A DNA stretch of 53,217 nucleotides, from NCBI GenBank assembly GCA_003152165.1, contig PLZO01000013.1:1-53217 (forward strand), written 5' to 3'. Numbering within the stretch: the first letter of the stretch is position 1; each line of letters opens with the position of its first letter. The stretch is from Chloroflexota bacterium (GTDB lineage: Bacteria > Chloroflexota > Limnocylindria > Limnocylindrales > CSP1-4). Of this stretch, positions 1-9,558 are shown piece by piece. Both the position numbers and the translations under genes were made by a program. The notes under the pieces are model-generated. The model saw nothing but the letters and a program-made list of their open reading frames with translations, made no database searches and was not told the DNA's origin.

Positions 1-206
1 GTGATCGACTGGTCGAACATCGCGTGGGCGGTCTCGGCCGAGGCGCCGTGCTTCATCATCAGGTCGGCGAAGACGGCGCCGCCCACGACGACCACGCCGA
101 AGGACACGATGGCTACGGCCAGGGTCGTGGTCAGGACGGCGGCCAGGGCGATCCGGGCACCGACGCCGCGCGACCAGCCCGGCCGCCGGGCCCGCCGTCC
201 GCTCAC
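1..206 (-). CDS. Sensor histidine kinase, N-terminal part only (runs off window)
   Basis: Reverse-strand frame starting GTG at 206 reads VSGRRARRPGWSRGVGARIALAAVLTTTLAVAIVSFGVVVVGGAVFADLMMKHGASAETAHAMFDQSIT: basic N-terminus plus TM helix, typical HK start; GTGA overlap with the upstream response regulator stop. Confidence 0.75.
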   Translation of the reverse strand, partial: MSGRRARRPGWSRGVGARIALAAVLTTTLAVAIVSFGVVVVGGAVFADLMMKHGASAETAHAMFDQSI

Positions 207-967
207 CGACGCGGCTCGCTCGCGGATCGGCCGCCGGTGTCGACCGGCTGAGGCCGGGCGGTGGAGCGGTAACCTACGCCGCGTACGGTGGCGACGAAGC
301 GAGGCTCGGCCGCAGTGTCGTCGAGCTTGTCCCGCAACCGGCCGACGTGGACGTCGATCGTCCGCTCGAGGACTGCCTCGGCGTCCAGCCCGTAGACGGC
401 GTCGAGCAGCTGGTTGCGGGTGAGCACCCGGCCATCCGCCTCGAGCAGGGCAACAAGAAGCCGGAATTCGATCGCCGTCAGTGCCACGGGCCGCCGGGCG
501 AGCTCCGCGGAGTGGCGTTCGCGATCAACCACGAGCTGACCATGGACGAGCGGCGCGCTCGCCTCGGACCGCCGCTCGACGTCGCCCTCGCGACTGGACC
601 GAGCGAGCACCCGCTGGACCCGGGCGACGAGCTCGGCCGGTGAGAATGGCTTCGGCAGGTAGTCATCGGCGCCGGTCGCCAGGCCCGCGATCCGGTCCGT
701 GGGTGTGCCCCGGGCCGACAGGATAATGATCGGCGTGTCGGCCGTCTGGCGGATTGCCCGGACCACGGACAGACCATCGATCTCGGGCAGCATCAAGTCC
801 AGGACGACAAGGTCCGGGCGGTCGCGTTTGACGGCCGCCAGCGCGGCCCGGCCGTCTGCGGCCTCAGTGACCCGGTAATCCTCGCGCTCGAGGTAGGCCC
901 GCACGAGCCGCACGATCTTGGCATCGTCGTCGACGACGAGGATCGTCCTGGGGGAATCAGCAGGCAT
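203..967 (-). CDS. OmpR/PhoB-family response regulator
   Basis: MPADSPRTILVVDDDAKIVRLVRAYLERED..., receiver motifs (LDLMLP, PKPF) and winged-helix C-terminus (TIDVHVGRLRDKLD...VRGVGYR). Confidence 0.95.
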   Translation of the reverse strand: MPADSPRTILVVDDDAKIVRLVRAYLEREDYRVTEAADGRAALAAVKRDRPDLVVLDLMLPEIDGLSVVRAIRQTADTPIIILSARGTPTDRIAGLATGADDYLPKPFSPAELVARVQRVLARSSREGDVERRSEASAPLVHGQLVVDRERHSAELARRPVALTAIEFRLLVALLEADGRVLTRNQLLDAVYGLDAEAVLERTIDVHVGRLRDKLDDTAAEPRFVATVRGVGYRSTARPQPVDTGGRSASEPRR

Positions 968-980
968 GGCAGGCCATCCT

Positions 981-1013
981 AATGACTGCGCCATGACGGC
1001 GTCATGACGGTCG
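981..1013. promoter_or_regulatory. Three tandem 11-bp direct repeats (ATGAC core at 982, 993, 1004), putative response-regulator operator
   Basis: aatgactgcgc/catgacggcgt/catgacggtcg in the divergent promoter between the RR start (967, -) and the oxidoreductase start (1062, +). Confidence 0.6.
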
Positions 1014-1061
1014 AGCGGGCGCGACACGCGTTTGTCACATCTGAGGGTTAGGGTTTCGGCC

Positions 1062-2864
1062 ATGACCCCCACGACCGAGCTGCCCGACAAGCCAGGCGCA
1101 CGATCCAGCACCCCCGGCGGGCCTGGGATCGGATCCCGCTTGCTGCGACGCTGGCGCGAATCCTGGCCGCCGGCCGTCGCCGGCGTGCTGGCGGGTGCCG
1201 TTGCGATCGCGGTCGGCGAGCTCGTGGCCGGCGTGGTTCGCGGTGCTCCATCCCTGGTGACGGCCGTGGGATCGATGGTCGTCGCCCTGCAGCCGGCCGG
1301 GGCCAAGGACCTGATGGTCTCGTGGTTCGGCACGAACGACAAGCTGGTGCTCAACCTGGCCGTCCTGGCAGGCGCCCTGCTCATCGCCCTGATCACCGGC
1401 ATCGTGGCAGGTCGCCGGTTCCAGACCGGCGCCTGGATCTTCGTTGCGTTCGGGGCAGTGGCCGGATTCGCTGCGTTCGAAGAGCCGCTGATCGCGCAAC
1501 CATTTGCGATCATCGTGCCGATGCTCGCCGTCTCTGCCGGCTTGGCCACGCTGTGGGGCCTCCTCACCCTCGTGCCGGGATCGTCGGTGGCGGCTCGACG
1601 CCGGGCCGAGCCACCCGCGGACGGGCCCGTCGAACGACCCGTCTGGCGGCCACCGGGCAATACCGCCGCCCGCCGAGCGGCGCTGGTTCGGTCCGCTGCA
1701 GCCGGTTCCCGGCGGACGTCAGGTCGATCGCCGGAGTCAGGGTCGGCCCACGCGGCGGGGACCTCGACCAGCCTGGAGTGGACCCGTCGGCGGTTCCTGA
1801 TCGCCAGCGCCGGTACGCTCGGCGGCGCGGTCATCGCCGGCGGCGTGGGGCGCTCGCTAATCAACGCACAGCACCCCACGGGGGTCGTCAGCACGTCCCG
1901 CCTGCCGGCGGTCCTGAACCCGGTCCCTCCGCTCACCTCGACTGAGTCGTTCAGCATCCCGGGGATCACCCCGATCGTCATGCCGAACGGCCCTTTCTAC
2001 AAGATTGACACCACCCTGCTCACGCCCCAGGTGGACGCAAACGCGTGGCGGCTGGATGTCAAGGGGATGGTCAACCAGCCACTCTCGTTTACCTATGACG
2101 GGCTCCTGGCGATGCCCCTCTTCGAGCAGTACGTCACGATCGCCTGCGTCAGCAATGACGTCGCCCACGACAACCAGCCCGGCCTGAATCTCGTTGGCAA
2201 CGCCTTGTGGACGGGAGTCCGACTCAAGGACGTCCTCAATACGGCCGGCATCCGGACCGGGGCAACCCAGGTGATCGGGCGCTCGGTCGACGATTTCACG
2301 GTCGGCTTCCCGACCGACTGGGCGATGGCCGATGGCCGCGAGCCGATGATCGCAATCGGCATGAACGGCGTGCCGCTGCCGGCCGATCATGGCTTCCCGG
2401 CTCGACTTATCGTGCCCGGCCTGTACGGCTACGTCTCGGCGACAAAGTGGCTGGCCTCGATCGAGCTGACGACCATCGAGGCGGTCGACGGCTACTGGAT
2501 CCCGCTCGGCTGGGCCAAGGACGGCCCGATCCTGACTCAGTCGCGGATCGACGTGCCCCAGGGCGGGACAAACCTGGCCGCGGGCCGGATCAACCTGGCC
2601 GGGGTCGCCTGGGCGCCCGATCGCGGGGTCGAGGGCGTCGAGGTCCGGATCGACGACGGCGCATGGCAGCCCGCCCAGATCAGCCAGCCGATCTCCAAGG
2701 CGACCTGGGTGCAGTGGCTCTTGCCCTGGGCGGCTGCTCTAGGCCCGCACTCGATCGAGGTTCGGGCGACCGATGGGACGGGCGTCGTGCAGACCGACCA
2801 GGTCAGCGACCCGGCCCCCGACGGGGCGCGCGGCCACCACCGAATCACGGTGACCGTCGGCTGA
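1062..2864 (+). CDS. Membrane-anchored molybdopterin-dependent oxidoreductase (sulfite oxidase/YedY-like)
   Basis: N-terminal TM helices; RRFLIASAGTLGGAVIAG; core YVTIACVSNDV...GNALWTGVRLKDVL and dimerisation-type C-terminal domain. Confidence 0.88.
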   Translation: MTPTTELPDKPGARSSTPGGPGIGSRLLRRWRESWPPAVAGVLAGAVAIAVGELVAGVVRGAPSLVTAVGSMVVALQPAGAKDLMVSWFGTNDKLVLNLAVLAGALLIALITGIVAGRRFQTGAWIFVAFGAVAGFAAFEEPLIAQPFAIIVPMLAVSAGLATLWGLLTLVPGSSVAARRRAEPPADGPVERPVWRPPGNTAARRAALVRSAAAGSRRTSGRSPESGSAHAAGTSTSLEWTRRRFLIASAGTLGGAVIAGGVGRSLINAQHPTGVVSTSRLPAVLNPVPPLTSTESFSIPGITPIVMPNGPFYKIDTTLLTPQVDANAWRLDVKGMVNQPLSFTYDGLLAMPLFEQYVTIACVSNDVAHDNQPGLNLVGNALWTGVRLKDVLNTAGIRTGATQVIGRSVDDFTVGFPTDWAMADGREPMIAIGMNGVPLPADHGFPARLIVPGLYGYVSATKWLASIELTTIEAVDGYWIPLGWAKDGPILTQSRIDVPQGGTNLAAGRINLAGVAWAPDRGVEGVEVRIDDGAWQPAQISQPISKATWVQWLLPWAAALGPHSIEVRATDGTGVVQTDQVSDPAPDGARGHHRITVTVG

Positions 2865-2898
2865 TCCGGCCACTGACCGGCGTGCCGGCAGCACGCGG

Positions 2899-3369
2899 TT
2901 AGGCGAATGCCTCCTCCGTCTCGATGAAACGGGCAGCGTCGAGCAGGCTGTGCGCGCGATGGTCGGGGCGAGTGGGGTTCTGGTCATCGTTGGCCGGCCC
3001 CACGCAGATGACTCGCAGACCAGGACACGCTCGCGCCGTGGCCAACGTAGCCTCGGCTGCGATCAGCCAACCCGCCTCGTGATTGGCTCGGATCTCCTCC
3101 AGCCGGGCGACTGCCGCCCGATCGAGGCCGCGCCCAGCGCCCGAACGGCGGCGGGTACGGTCAGATGGCCCGACTCGGGTGCCGGACCAGGCTGCAGCCG
3201 TTACCTTGAGCGTCCCATCAGCGGCGTACCTGTTGGCCGATCCGGTCCAGTCCTCGGGCACAAGGAGGACCACCGTGCCAAAGCCGCCGAGACGCTCGAT
3301 CGCTGCCCGTGCATCGTCGTCGGGAGCAGCATCGAGGACCTCGAGTTCGATCATCGCCGCCGACATCAC
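2899..3369 (-). CDS. Hypothetical protein, 4-bp overlap with the preceding response regulator
   Basis: ORF 156 aa, consistent GC3, start overlaps stop of the 3366..4160 gene. Confidence 0.55.
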   Translation of the reverse strand: MMSAAMIELEVLDAAPDDDARAAIERLGGFGTVVLLVPEDWTGSANRYAADGTLKVTAAAWSGTRVGPSDRTRRRSGAGRGLDRAAVARLEEIRANHEAGWLIAAEATLATARACPGLRVICVGPANDDQNPTRPDHRAHSLLDAARFIETEEAFA

Positions 3370-4160
3370 TCGGCCCTTGCTATCCCGGCAGGGGCGTTCG
3401 GGGTTGGGGCCTCCTCGGCTGGCCCGGCGTCATGGGGAGCGGTCCCGGCCGGATCGTCCGCGTTCAGGACGTAGCCGATCCCCTGGAACGTGGTGATTGG
3501 TCCCGGATCGCCGGGGGCCGCGCCGAGCTTGCGCCGAACCCGGCTGATCCAGACCCGCAGGTACTGCAGGTCGTCTCGGTATTCCGGGCCCCAGACCTTG
3601 GTCAGCAGCTCCGTGTGAAGGACGACCTTGCCGGCGTTAACCGCAAGGTGCTGGAGGAGCAGCCACTCGGTACGACTGAGCGATACGAGCTTGCCGTCCC
3701 GGGTCACGAGTCGCCGTTCCAGGTCGATGTCGATGGAGCCGATATGGACGATCCCGGAGCCGGGCGCGATCCCGGATGCACGCCGAAGCACCGCCCGAAC
3801 GCGGGCGGCGAGCTCGTCCGGGTGGAATGGCTTGGCGATGTAATCGTCGGCCCCCAGATCCAGACCCTTGGCCTTGTCCGCTGTGGCGCCTTTAGCCGTG
3901 AGAAGGATGACCGGCACCGGGCGCCATTCCCGAAGCTGCTTCATCACCTCGATACCATCGAGGTCGGGCATGACGATGTCGAGGAGGACAATGTCCGGAC
4001 GCATCTCCTCGGCCTTGCGCAGCGCCTCCTCGCCGCCCGACGCGGTCACCACACGAAAGCCTTCGTCGTGGAGGGTCAGGGCGACGAGCTTGGTAATCCG
4101 CGGCTCGTCATCGGCCACGAGCACGAGCGGCTGATTGGCCACCTGATCCTCCTCGGTCAC
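3366..4160 (-). CDS. OmpR-family response regulator (KdpE-like)
   Basis: LVLVADDEPRITKLVALTLHDEGFRVVTA...LLDIVMPDLDGIEVM...AKPFHPDEL...RVRRKLG...GIGYVL. Confidence 0.93.
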   Translation of the reverse strand: MTEEDQVANQPLVLVADDEPRITKLVALTLHDEGFRVVTASGGEEALRKAEEMRPDIVLLDIVMPDLDGIEVMKQLREWRPVPVILLTAKGATADKAKGLDLGADDYIAKPFHPDELAARVRAVLRRASGIAPGSGIVHIGSIDIDLERRLVTRDGKLVSLSRTEWLLLQHLAVNAGKVVLHTELLTKVWGPEYRDDLQYLRVWISRVRRKLGAAPGDPGPITTFQGIGYVLNADDPAGTAPHDAGPAEEAPTPNAPAGIARAE

Positions 4161-4220
4161 GACCTGCGCTCGGGCAGCTCAACTCGGCTCCGCGATGAAC
4201 CCCCCGGACCGCGCCGGCCT

Positions 4221-4412
4221 TCAGACGATAGTACGGTCTGACGACGTTTCCGTATCGGCCTCGTCTCGGACTTTGTCCCCGAATTTGCCCAGTCCATCAC
4301 GGATCCGGTCGCCGGCGTTGCCGACATCATCCCTGAGCTGGTGGCCATCGACCCTTCGGGCCGCTTCCTTGGTATCGGTCTTGATGTCCCGGAGGCTGTC
4401 CTTTACGTCCAT
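4221..4412 (-). CDS. Small hydrophilic stress-type protein
   Basis: MDVKDSLRDIKTDTKEAARRVDGHQLRDDVGNAGDRIRDGLGKFGDKVRDEADTETSSDRTIV with upstream AGGAGG. Confidence 0.55.
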   Translation of the reverse strand: MDVKDSLRDIKTDTKEAARRVDGHQLRDDVGNAGDRIRDGLGKFGDKVRDEADTETSSDRTIV

Positions 4413-4644
4413 CTGGTTGGCCTCCTTTGGCCCGATGTCTTCATCTCGCTGGGTCGCCGGCGTAAAGCTCAGGTGGCCCAGGAAGGGTACCGATCGGCGG
4501 GTTGCGTCCGGCCGCGTTGCCCGCGTCAAGGGCTTTCAGTCTCATGGCAGCCCGCGAGTCAGCCCGCGGATCCCACCCTCGATCGGCATGGAAACGCAAG
4601 CCTTGTCCTAATGGGCTGAGGTTGGTCGCAACGGAATAGGGGCC

Positions 4645-4743
4645 ATGATGGAGCGGCACACGATCCGGATCGGGCTGGCCCTGGGGGCCGCCATGTACCT
4701 GGGGTTTCACCATTGCGCGTTGATCGTGATCCAGTGCCCGTGA
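4645..4743 (+). CDS. sORF, 32 aa, translationally coupled to the glycosyltransferase
   Basis: MMERHTIRIGLALGAAMYLGFHHCALIVIQCP*; TGATG overlap with an ATG of the glycosyltransferase frame at 4743. Confidence 0.4.
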   Translation: MMERHTIRIGLALGAAMYLGFHHCALIVIQCP

Positions 4744-6026
4744 TGGGCAGTTTCGGGCCGCGGGCCCTTCGAGCCGCGTTCGTCGGGACCTACCCGCCCC
4801 GCCAGTGCGGGATCGCCACGTTCACCAGTGACCTTGCTGAGGCCGTCGCCACGCCAGGGCCCGCGTCCGATGGCAGAGCGATTTGGGCCCGGACAGGCAG
4901 CGCTCGAAGCGCGGCAACCGTTGACATCGTCGCGATCGACGACGAACAGCGCGACTTCCCGGCCGAGGTCCGGCTGCGCCTTCGGGCGGACCGGCCGGCA
5001 GATTACCTCGGCGTGGCCGATCGGCTGAACCGGGTGTCCTACGACGTCGTGTCGGTGCAACATGAATTCGGCATCTACGGCGGGCCCGACGGTGAGCGCG
5101 TGCTTGACCTGCTCGACGAGCTCGAGATTCCCGTCGTGACCACCCTCCATACGGTGCTCGCCCATCCGTCCGACCATCAACGCCGGATCGTACGCGAGAT
5201 CGGCCGTTCCTCGAGCCGGGTCGTCGTTCTGTCCCATGCCGCGGCCAACCGTCTGCCCTCGATCTACGATGTCGACCCGACAACTGTGAGAGTCATCCCG
5301 CACGGCGTTCCCGACCTGCCTTTTGTCGACCCCGAGACGATCAAGCCGCTGGTCGGCCTTTCCGGCCGGCCGACGGTCCTCAGCTTTGGCCTGCTGAGTC
5401 CGGGCAAGGGCTACGAGCTCGCGATCCGGGCGATGGCAGCCGTCGTGCGGGAGGTGAAGAACGCCTGCTACGTGATCCTTGGGGCGACCCATCCCGAGCT
5501 TCGGCGCCGGGAGGGCGAGGCGTACCGCGAGTCTCTCCAGGTGTTGGTGGCCGAGCTCGGCCTCGGCCGTCACATCCGGTTCGTCGACGCGTACGTCGAC
5601 ATGTCGACTCTCGGTCGCTGGCTTCGGGCGGCCGACGTTTTCGTCACCCCCTATCCCGGCGCCGAGCAGGTGGCCTCGGGCACGCTGGCTTATGCGCTGG
5701 GCACCGGCAAGGCCCTCGTCTCGACCCCCTACGCCTACGCGCAGGAGCTTCTCGCCGATGGCCGCGGTCGGCTCGTTCCGTTTGGCGACAGCGTCGTCAT
5801 GGGCCGCGAGATCGCCCGGTTCCTGACTGATCACCGCGCACGAGACGAGGCGCGTCGGCTCGCCTACGAGCATGGCCGCAAGATGATCTGGCCGGTGGTC
5901 GGCGCTGCGTATCGGCGGCTGTTCGTGGAGGTCGTCGCCGAGGCTGCAGCACCTCCGGGCGGCCGCCCCCTGACCCTGCGCCCGCTCGCCGACGCCCGCG
6001 ACCGCGAGGCGACTTCGCTTGGCTGA
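4743..6026 (+). CDS. Glycosyltransferase family 4
   Basis: RAAFVGTYPPRQCGIATFTSDLAEAV...VVSVQHEFGIYGG...LSFGLLSPGKGYELAIRAM...PYPGAEQVASGTLAYALGTGKALVSTPYAYAQELL; start taken at the coupled ATG. Confidence 0.9.
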   Translation: MGSFGPRALRAAFVGTYPPRQCGIATFTSDLAEAVATPGPASDGRAIWARTGSARSAATVDIVAIDDEQRDFPAEVRLRLRADRPADYLGVADRLNRVSYDVVSVQHEFGIYGGPDGERVLDLLDELEIPVVTTLHTVLAHPSDHQRRIVREIGRSSSRVVVLSHAAANRLPSIYDVDPTTVRVIPHGVPDLPFVDPETIKPLVGLSGRPTVLSFGLLSPGKGYELAIRAMAAVVREVKNACYVILGATHPELRRREGEAYRESLQVLVAELGLGRHIRFVDAYVDMSTLGRWLRAADVFVTPYPGAEQVASGTLAYALGTGKALVSTPYAYAQELLADGRGRLVPFGDSVVMGREIARFLTDHRARDEARRLAYEHGRKMIWPVVGAAYRRLFVEVVAEAAAPPGGRPLTLRPLADARDREATSLG

Positions 6027-7170
6027 GTCGGAGTCGGTCGGTTGGCCGATCGCCGACCGGGTGCCAGCGGGTGACCGCCCGGCGCAGCCGGCCGGCAGCC
6101 CGCCACCCGGTGTGGTCCGGACCCACCTCGAAGAGCTGACCGGACCGCTCGGCATCTACCAGCATGCCCGTGGCCGGGCGCCCAACCCGGGCCAGGGCTA
6201 TTGCACCGACGATGTCGCCCGCGCGGCGATCGTCGACGTGCTTCATGGACATGTGCTCGGCCGACCGGTCGTGGCCGACTCGCTGGCCCGCAGTCTGCAG
6301 TTCCTTGCCGACGCCGTCGTTGTGAAGACCGGCCGATTCCGCAACTTCCGTGATGCCGATGGCAACTGGCTCGAACGGGTCGGCTCGGCCGATGCCCATG
6401 CCCGGGCAGTGCAGTCGCTCGGGGTCGTCGCCGGTGACGCCGCCGACGACCGCTCGAGCATGGCTGCCGGCCTCCTCCTCGACCGCGTCCTGCCAATCTC
6501 GCTCGAACTCGACGGACTGCGACCGTGGGCCCACGTGATCCTCGGTTGTATCGCTGCACTCGCCGGAGGACGGCCGCCGGTCAGCGCCCGGATCGTGCTC
6601 GAAGAGCTGGCCCGCCGGTTGTTCGAGGCATTCGAGACGACGGACGAGACGTGGCCGTGGCCCGAATCGGTGGTGACCTACGAGAACGCCATCCTGGCCC
6701 ACGCCCTGGTCGAGGCCGGCGCCTGGCTGCGCTACCCGAGGATGATCGAGCGCGGGATGGCGACCCTCGACTGGCTGCTCGCTACGCAGACAGCCGAGGC
6801 GGGCCATGTCGAATTGATCGGCAATCGGGGCTGGTGGCCGCGAGGCGAATCGCCGGCGCGGTTCGATCAACAGCCGATTGACGCCGCGACGATCGTCGAA
6901 GCCTGCGCCGCGGCCTGGCGGATCACGGCGGGGCCGGTATGGCTGACCGAGATGCTGCGCGCCTACGCCTGGTTCAGTGGCGCAAACGCGGTCGGGATCG
7001 CCGTCGCCGATCCGGCCATCGGTGGTTGCGGTGACGGCCTGAGCGCAATCGGGGTCAATGCAAACCAGGGGGCCGAGTCAACATTGGCTTGGCTGGCCGC
7101 TACCGAGTGTGTCCGGGCCACCCTGTCGGCCGACCGCGGCGTCGGGCTGAACCGCCTGGCGTCGGCCTAG
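6019..7170 (+). CDS. Six-hairpin glycosidase-like protein, partner of the GT4 gene
   Basis: GIYQHARGRAPNPGQGYCTDDVARAAIVD...; overlaps the GT stop. Confidence 0.75.
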   Translation: MAESESVGWPIADRVPAGDRPAQPAGSPPPGVVRTHLEELTGPLGIYQHARGRAPNPGQGYCTDDVARAAIVDVLHGHVLGRPVVADSLARSLQFLADAVVVKTGRFRNFRDADGNWLERVGSADAHARAVQSLGVVAGDAADDRSSMAAGLLLDRVLPISLELDGLRPWAHVILGCIAALAGGRPPVSARIVLEELARRLFEAFETTDETWPWPESVVTYENAILAHALVEAGAWLRYPRMIERGMATLDWLLATQTAEAGHVELIGNRGWWPRGESPARFDQQPIDAATIVEACAAAWRITAGPVWLTEMLRAYAWFSGANAVGIAVADPAIGGCGDGLSAIGVNANQGAESTLAWLAATECVRATLSADRGVGLNRLASA

Positions 7171-8618
7171 CCGAGGTCGTCGCTCAGCTCGAGGGGCAGG
7201 TTGAAGCCGAATTCCGAGCCACCCGCCGGTCGGGGCCGGCACCAGATTCGGCCGCCCATCAACTCGACCAGCTGACGGCAGACGAACAGGCCGATCCCCG
7301 CGCCGCTCACGCGCGAAGCCGTCTCCCTGGAACGGTAGAAGAGCTCGAAAACGCGTTCCAGGTCCTCGTCCTGGATTCCTGGTCCGGCGTCGAGCACGCG
7401 GATCTCGACGTGGCCGTCGACGGCCGCGCCGGCAATCCGGATCGGGCCGCTTGCCGGGCCGTACTTCGCGGCGTTGCCGACGAGATTGCGGAGGATCTGT
7501 TCGACGTAGGTCAGCTCTCCCCGGACGGGCGGCAAATCGGCAGGCAGGGCGATGTCGATGACGAGCGATGGCTGGCGCCGCTGGATGTCCCGGGTCACCC
7601 GGTCAACGACCCGCTGGACGAGCACCGGCTCGTCGCTGATCTCAAGGCTGCCCCGTTCGGCCCGACTGAGGACCAGCAGGTCCTCGATCAGCCGGGTCAT
7701 CCGCTCGGCTTCCTCGCGGACGTCATGGGCTACCTCGAGGACGCGCTCGGCCGGCAGATGGCCCCGCTCGAGCAGCTCGGCGCCGCCAATGATCGTGGTC
7801 ATCGGGGTCCGCAACTCGTGCGACAGAACCTCGATGAACGCATCACGAATCCGCTGGACCTGGCGCTCGGCCGCGAGCAGGCGATCGCGATCTGCCTCGG
7901 CGTCGCGTCGGGCCGTGACGTCGCGGACCAGGCCGACCATTCGGGTCGGACGGCCATCGAGCCAGGCCGTCGTCCGCCCGGTGCTGTTCAGCCAGCGCAA
8001 CGAGCCGTCGGTGTCCAGCACCCGGTATTCGACATCGTAGGGATTGCCGCTCTCCACGCTTCGCTGGACCGCCCCGGCAACCGCGGCCCGGTCATCCTCC
8101 ACGATGGAGGCCAGGAGATCGATCATCCGGATCGACGTGGAGTTGCTGGCGCCGACATCGTGGATCTCGGCGAAGCGCGAGCTCCAGGTCAGCGAATCCA
8201 GCCGGACATCCCAATCCCAGACGCCCATCTGGGATGCCTCAAGGGTGAGCTCGAGGCGCTCCTCGTGTTCGCGCACGAGCCGGCCGCGCACGCCGGCTCG
8301 TTGCTGGGCCGCCTGGAGCCGGTCTGTGAGAACACTCGCGACGACGCAGGCCAGGGCGAACAGGAGGAGGCGGGTCAGGTGGAGGGCAACCGATCCGGAT
8401 GGGGAGAGGAACCAGGTCGCTTCGGCGATGGTGCATATCGCGGTGGCGGCGAGGCTTGACCCGAGGCCGCCCCGCCAGCCCACGACCGCGACGGCGATGA
8501 AAAAGATCGCGAAGCCGGTATCGCCGTCGACGGCTCGGTCGACCCCGAAAGTCAGGCCGGTGGCGATAAGCGGAATGAGGATCGCGAGGCCATAGGAAAC
8601 CGCCCGGGTCGGCCGCAT
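7167..8618 (-). CDS. Membrane PAS-domain sensor histidine kinase
   Basis: N-terminal TM helices, PAS (GVWDWDVRLDSLTWSSRFAEIHD), H-box LSHELRTPMTTIIGGAELL, N/G boxes. Confidence 0.92.
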   Translation of the reverse strand: MRPTRAVSYGLAILIPLIATGLTFGVDRAVDGDTGFAIFFIAVAVVGWRGGLGSSLAATAICTIAEATWFLSPSGSVALHLTRLLLFALACVVASVLTDRLQAAQQRAGVRGRLVREHEERLELTLEASQMGVWDWDVRLDSLTWSSRFAEIHDVGASNSTSIRMIDLLASIVEDDRAAVAGAVQRSVESGNPYDVEYRVLDTDGSLRWLNSTGRTTAWLDGRPTRMVGLVRDVTARRDAEADRDRLLAAERQVQRIRDAFIEVLSHELRTPMTTIIGGAELLERGHLPAERVLEVAHDVREEAERMTRLIEDLLVLSRAERGSLEISDEPVLVQRVVDRVTRDIQRRQPSLVIDIALPADLPPVRGELTYVEQILRNLVGNAAKYGPASGPIRIAGAAVDGHVEIRVLDAGPGIQDEDLERVFELFYRSRETASRVSGAGIGLFVCRQLVELMGGRIWCRPRPAGGSEFGFNLPLELSDDLG

Positions 8619-8955
8619 TTCAGGAGAGCGGCGCGGTATCGAAGCGCTCAGCGTACTCACCCGACTCACAGCGGAATGAGAGCCGAGTATTGCACAGCGC
8701 GAGGGCCGGTCCCCCCGACTGATACGCCCATGCAAGACCGCCCGAGTTGCCTGAAATCATCCATGAGCCGGCCGTCGCTAACGTGATGGTTGGCTGGAAC
8801 GCCCAACGATCGGTAGCCGGATTCCTCGGAACCGCGTCGACTCGGACGTCCCGGACCTTTTGGTCGGGGGGGCGGCTCATGGATATGACGGGCCGCCCCC
8901 TCCAACGTGCTCGACGGAATGGCCTTCAGTGGTCGACCCGGGGGCGGTAGCCGAG

Positions 8956-9300
8956 CTAGTTGACGAGCCGCGAAGGACGCACGCCGCGCTGGACGGCCGA
9001 CCGCACGGTGATCGCCGTCGGGAGCAAAGCAAGGGCCAGGATGAGGCGGGGCGCACCCGCCAGGAACAGGCCCACGGTCACTCCAGCCGAGAATGCGACG
9101 GCGGCGATGACGCCTTGATCTGAAAGGTCATCAATCTGGCCTTGCGCTGCCTCGATCATTCCGCGGGCGCTGTCGACTGCCTCGGGTAGCTGGTCGGCGA
9201 CTGCGCGGCCACGTTCCATCAAGGACGCTGCAGCGCTGTCCCCGGCGTCCTCCGTGCCGGGTTCTGCCTGGTCAGTTCCGTGACTTCCGTTCTTGGTCAT
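8956..9300 (-). CDS. Small membrane stress-type protein, paralog of the 42707..43075 gene
   Basis: ARGMIEAAQGQIDDLSDQGVIAAVAFSAGVTVGLFLAGAPRLILALALLP; SD GAAGGAGAT upstream. Confidence 0.75.
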   Translation of the reverse strand: MTKNGSHGTDQAEPGTEDAGDSAAASLMERGRAVADQLPEAVDSARGMIEAAQGQIDDLSDQGVIAAVAFSAGVTVGLFLAGAPRLILALALLPTAITVRSAVQRGVRPSRLVN

Positions 9301-9394
9301 CGAATGATCTCCTTCGGATTCTGACCGAACGAGCCGCTTGGCCAGGTCAGCCGCTCCAATCGACCCAGGTTGGTCCCGTGGGTTTCATGGAGCT

Positions 9395-9556
9395 CTCGGT
9401 CTTGTCGATGGCCACGCGGACCTTGTCGATGATCGTCTCATGGGCGGCAAGCAGGCGGTCGATCATGACCGGGACTTCCTCGGCGGCATTGGGTGGCCGC
9501 TCGATCGTCGTCAGCTCAGCGGCGTGACGGGCATCTCCGACCGCGATTCCACCGAG
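9395..9556 (-). pseudogene. Dps/ferritin-like remnant (internal segment only)
   Basis: LGGIAVGDARHAAELTTIERPPNAAEEVPVMIDRLLAAHETIIDKVRVAIDKTE resembles the central region of Dps; both ends missing. Confidence 0.6.
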
Positions 9557-9558
9557 GC

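Noticed and set aside
203-1981. 592-aa minus ORF reading through the response regulator and across the oxidoreductase gene
   Set aside because: Only the first-transcribed-from-967 part is a response regulator; the N-terminal 340 aa are antisense to a well supported CDS and low-complexity
4707-6155. 482-aa minus-strand ORF opposite the glycosyltransferase
   Set aside because: Shadow ORF of high-GC coding DNA; the plus-strand frame has family motifs
7089-8459. 456-aa plus-strand ORF opposite the PAS histidine kinase
   Set aside because: Antisense shadow; no recognisable domain
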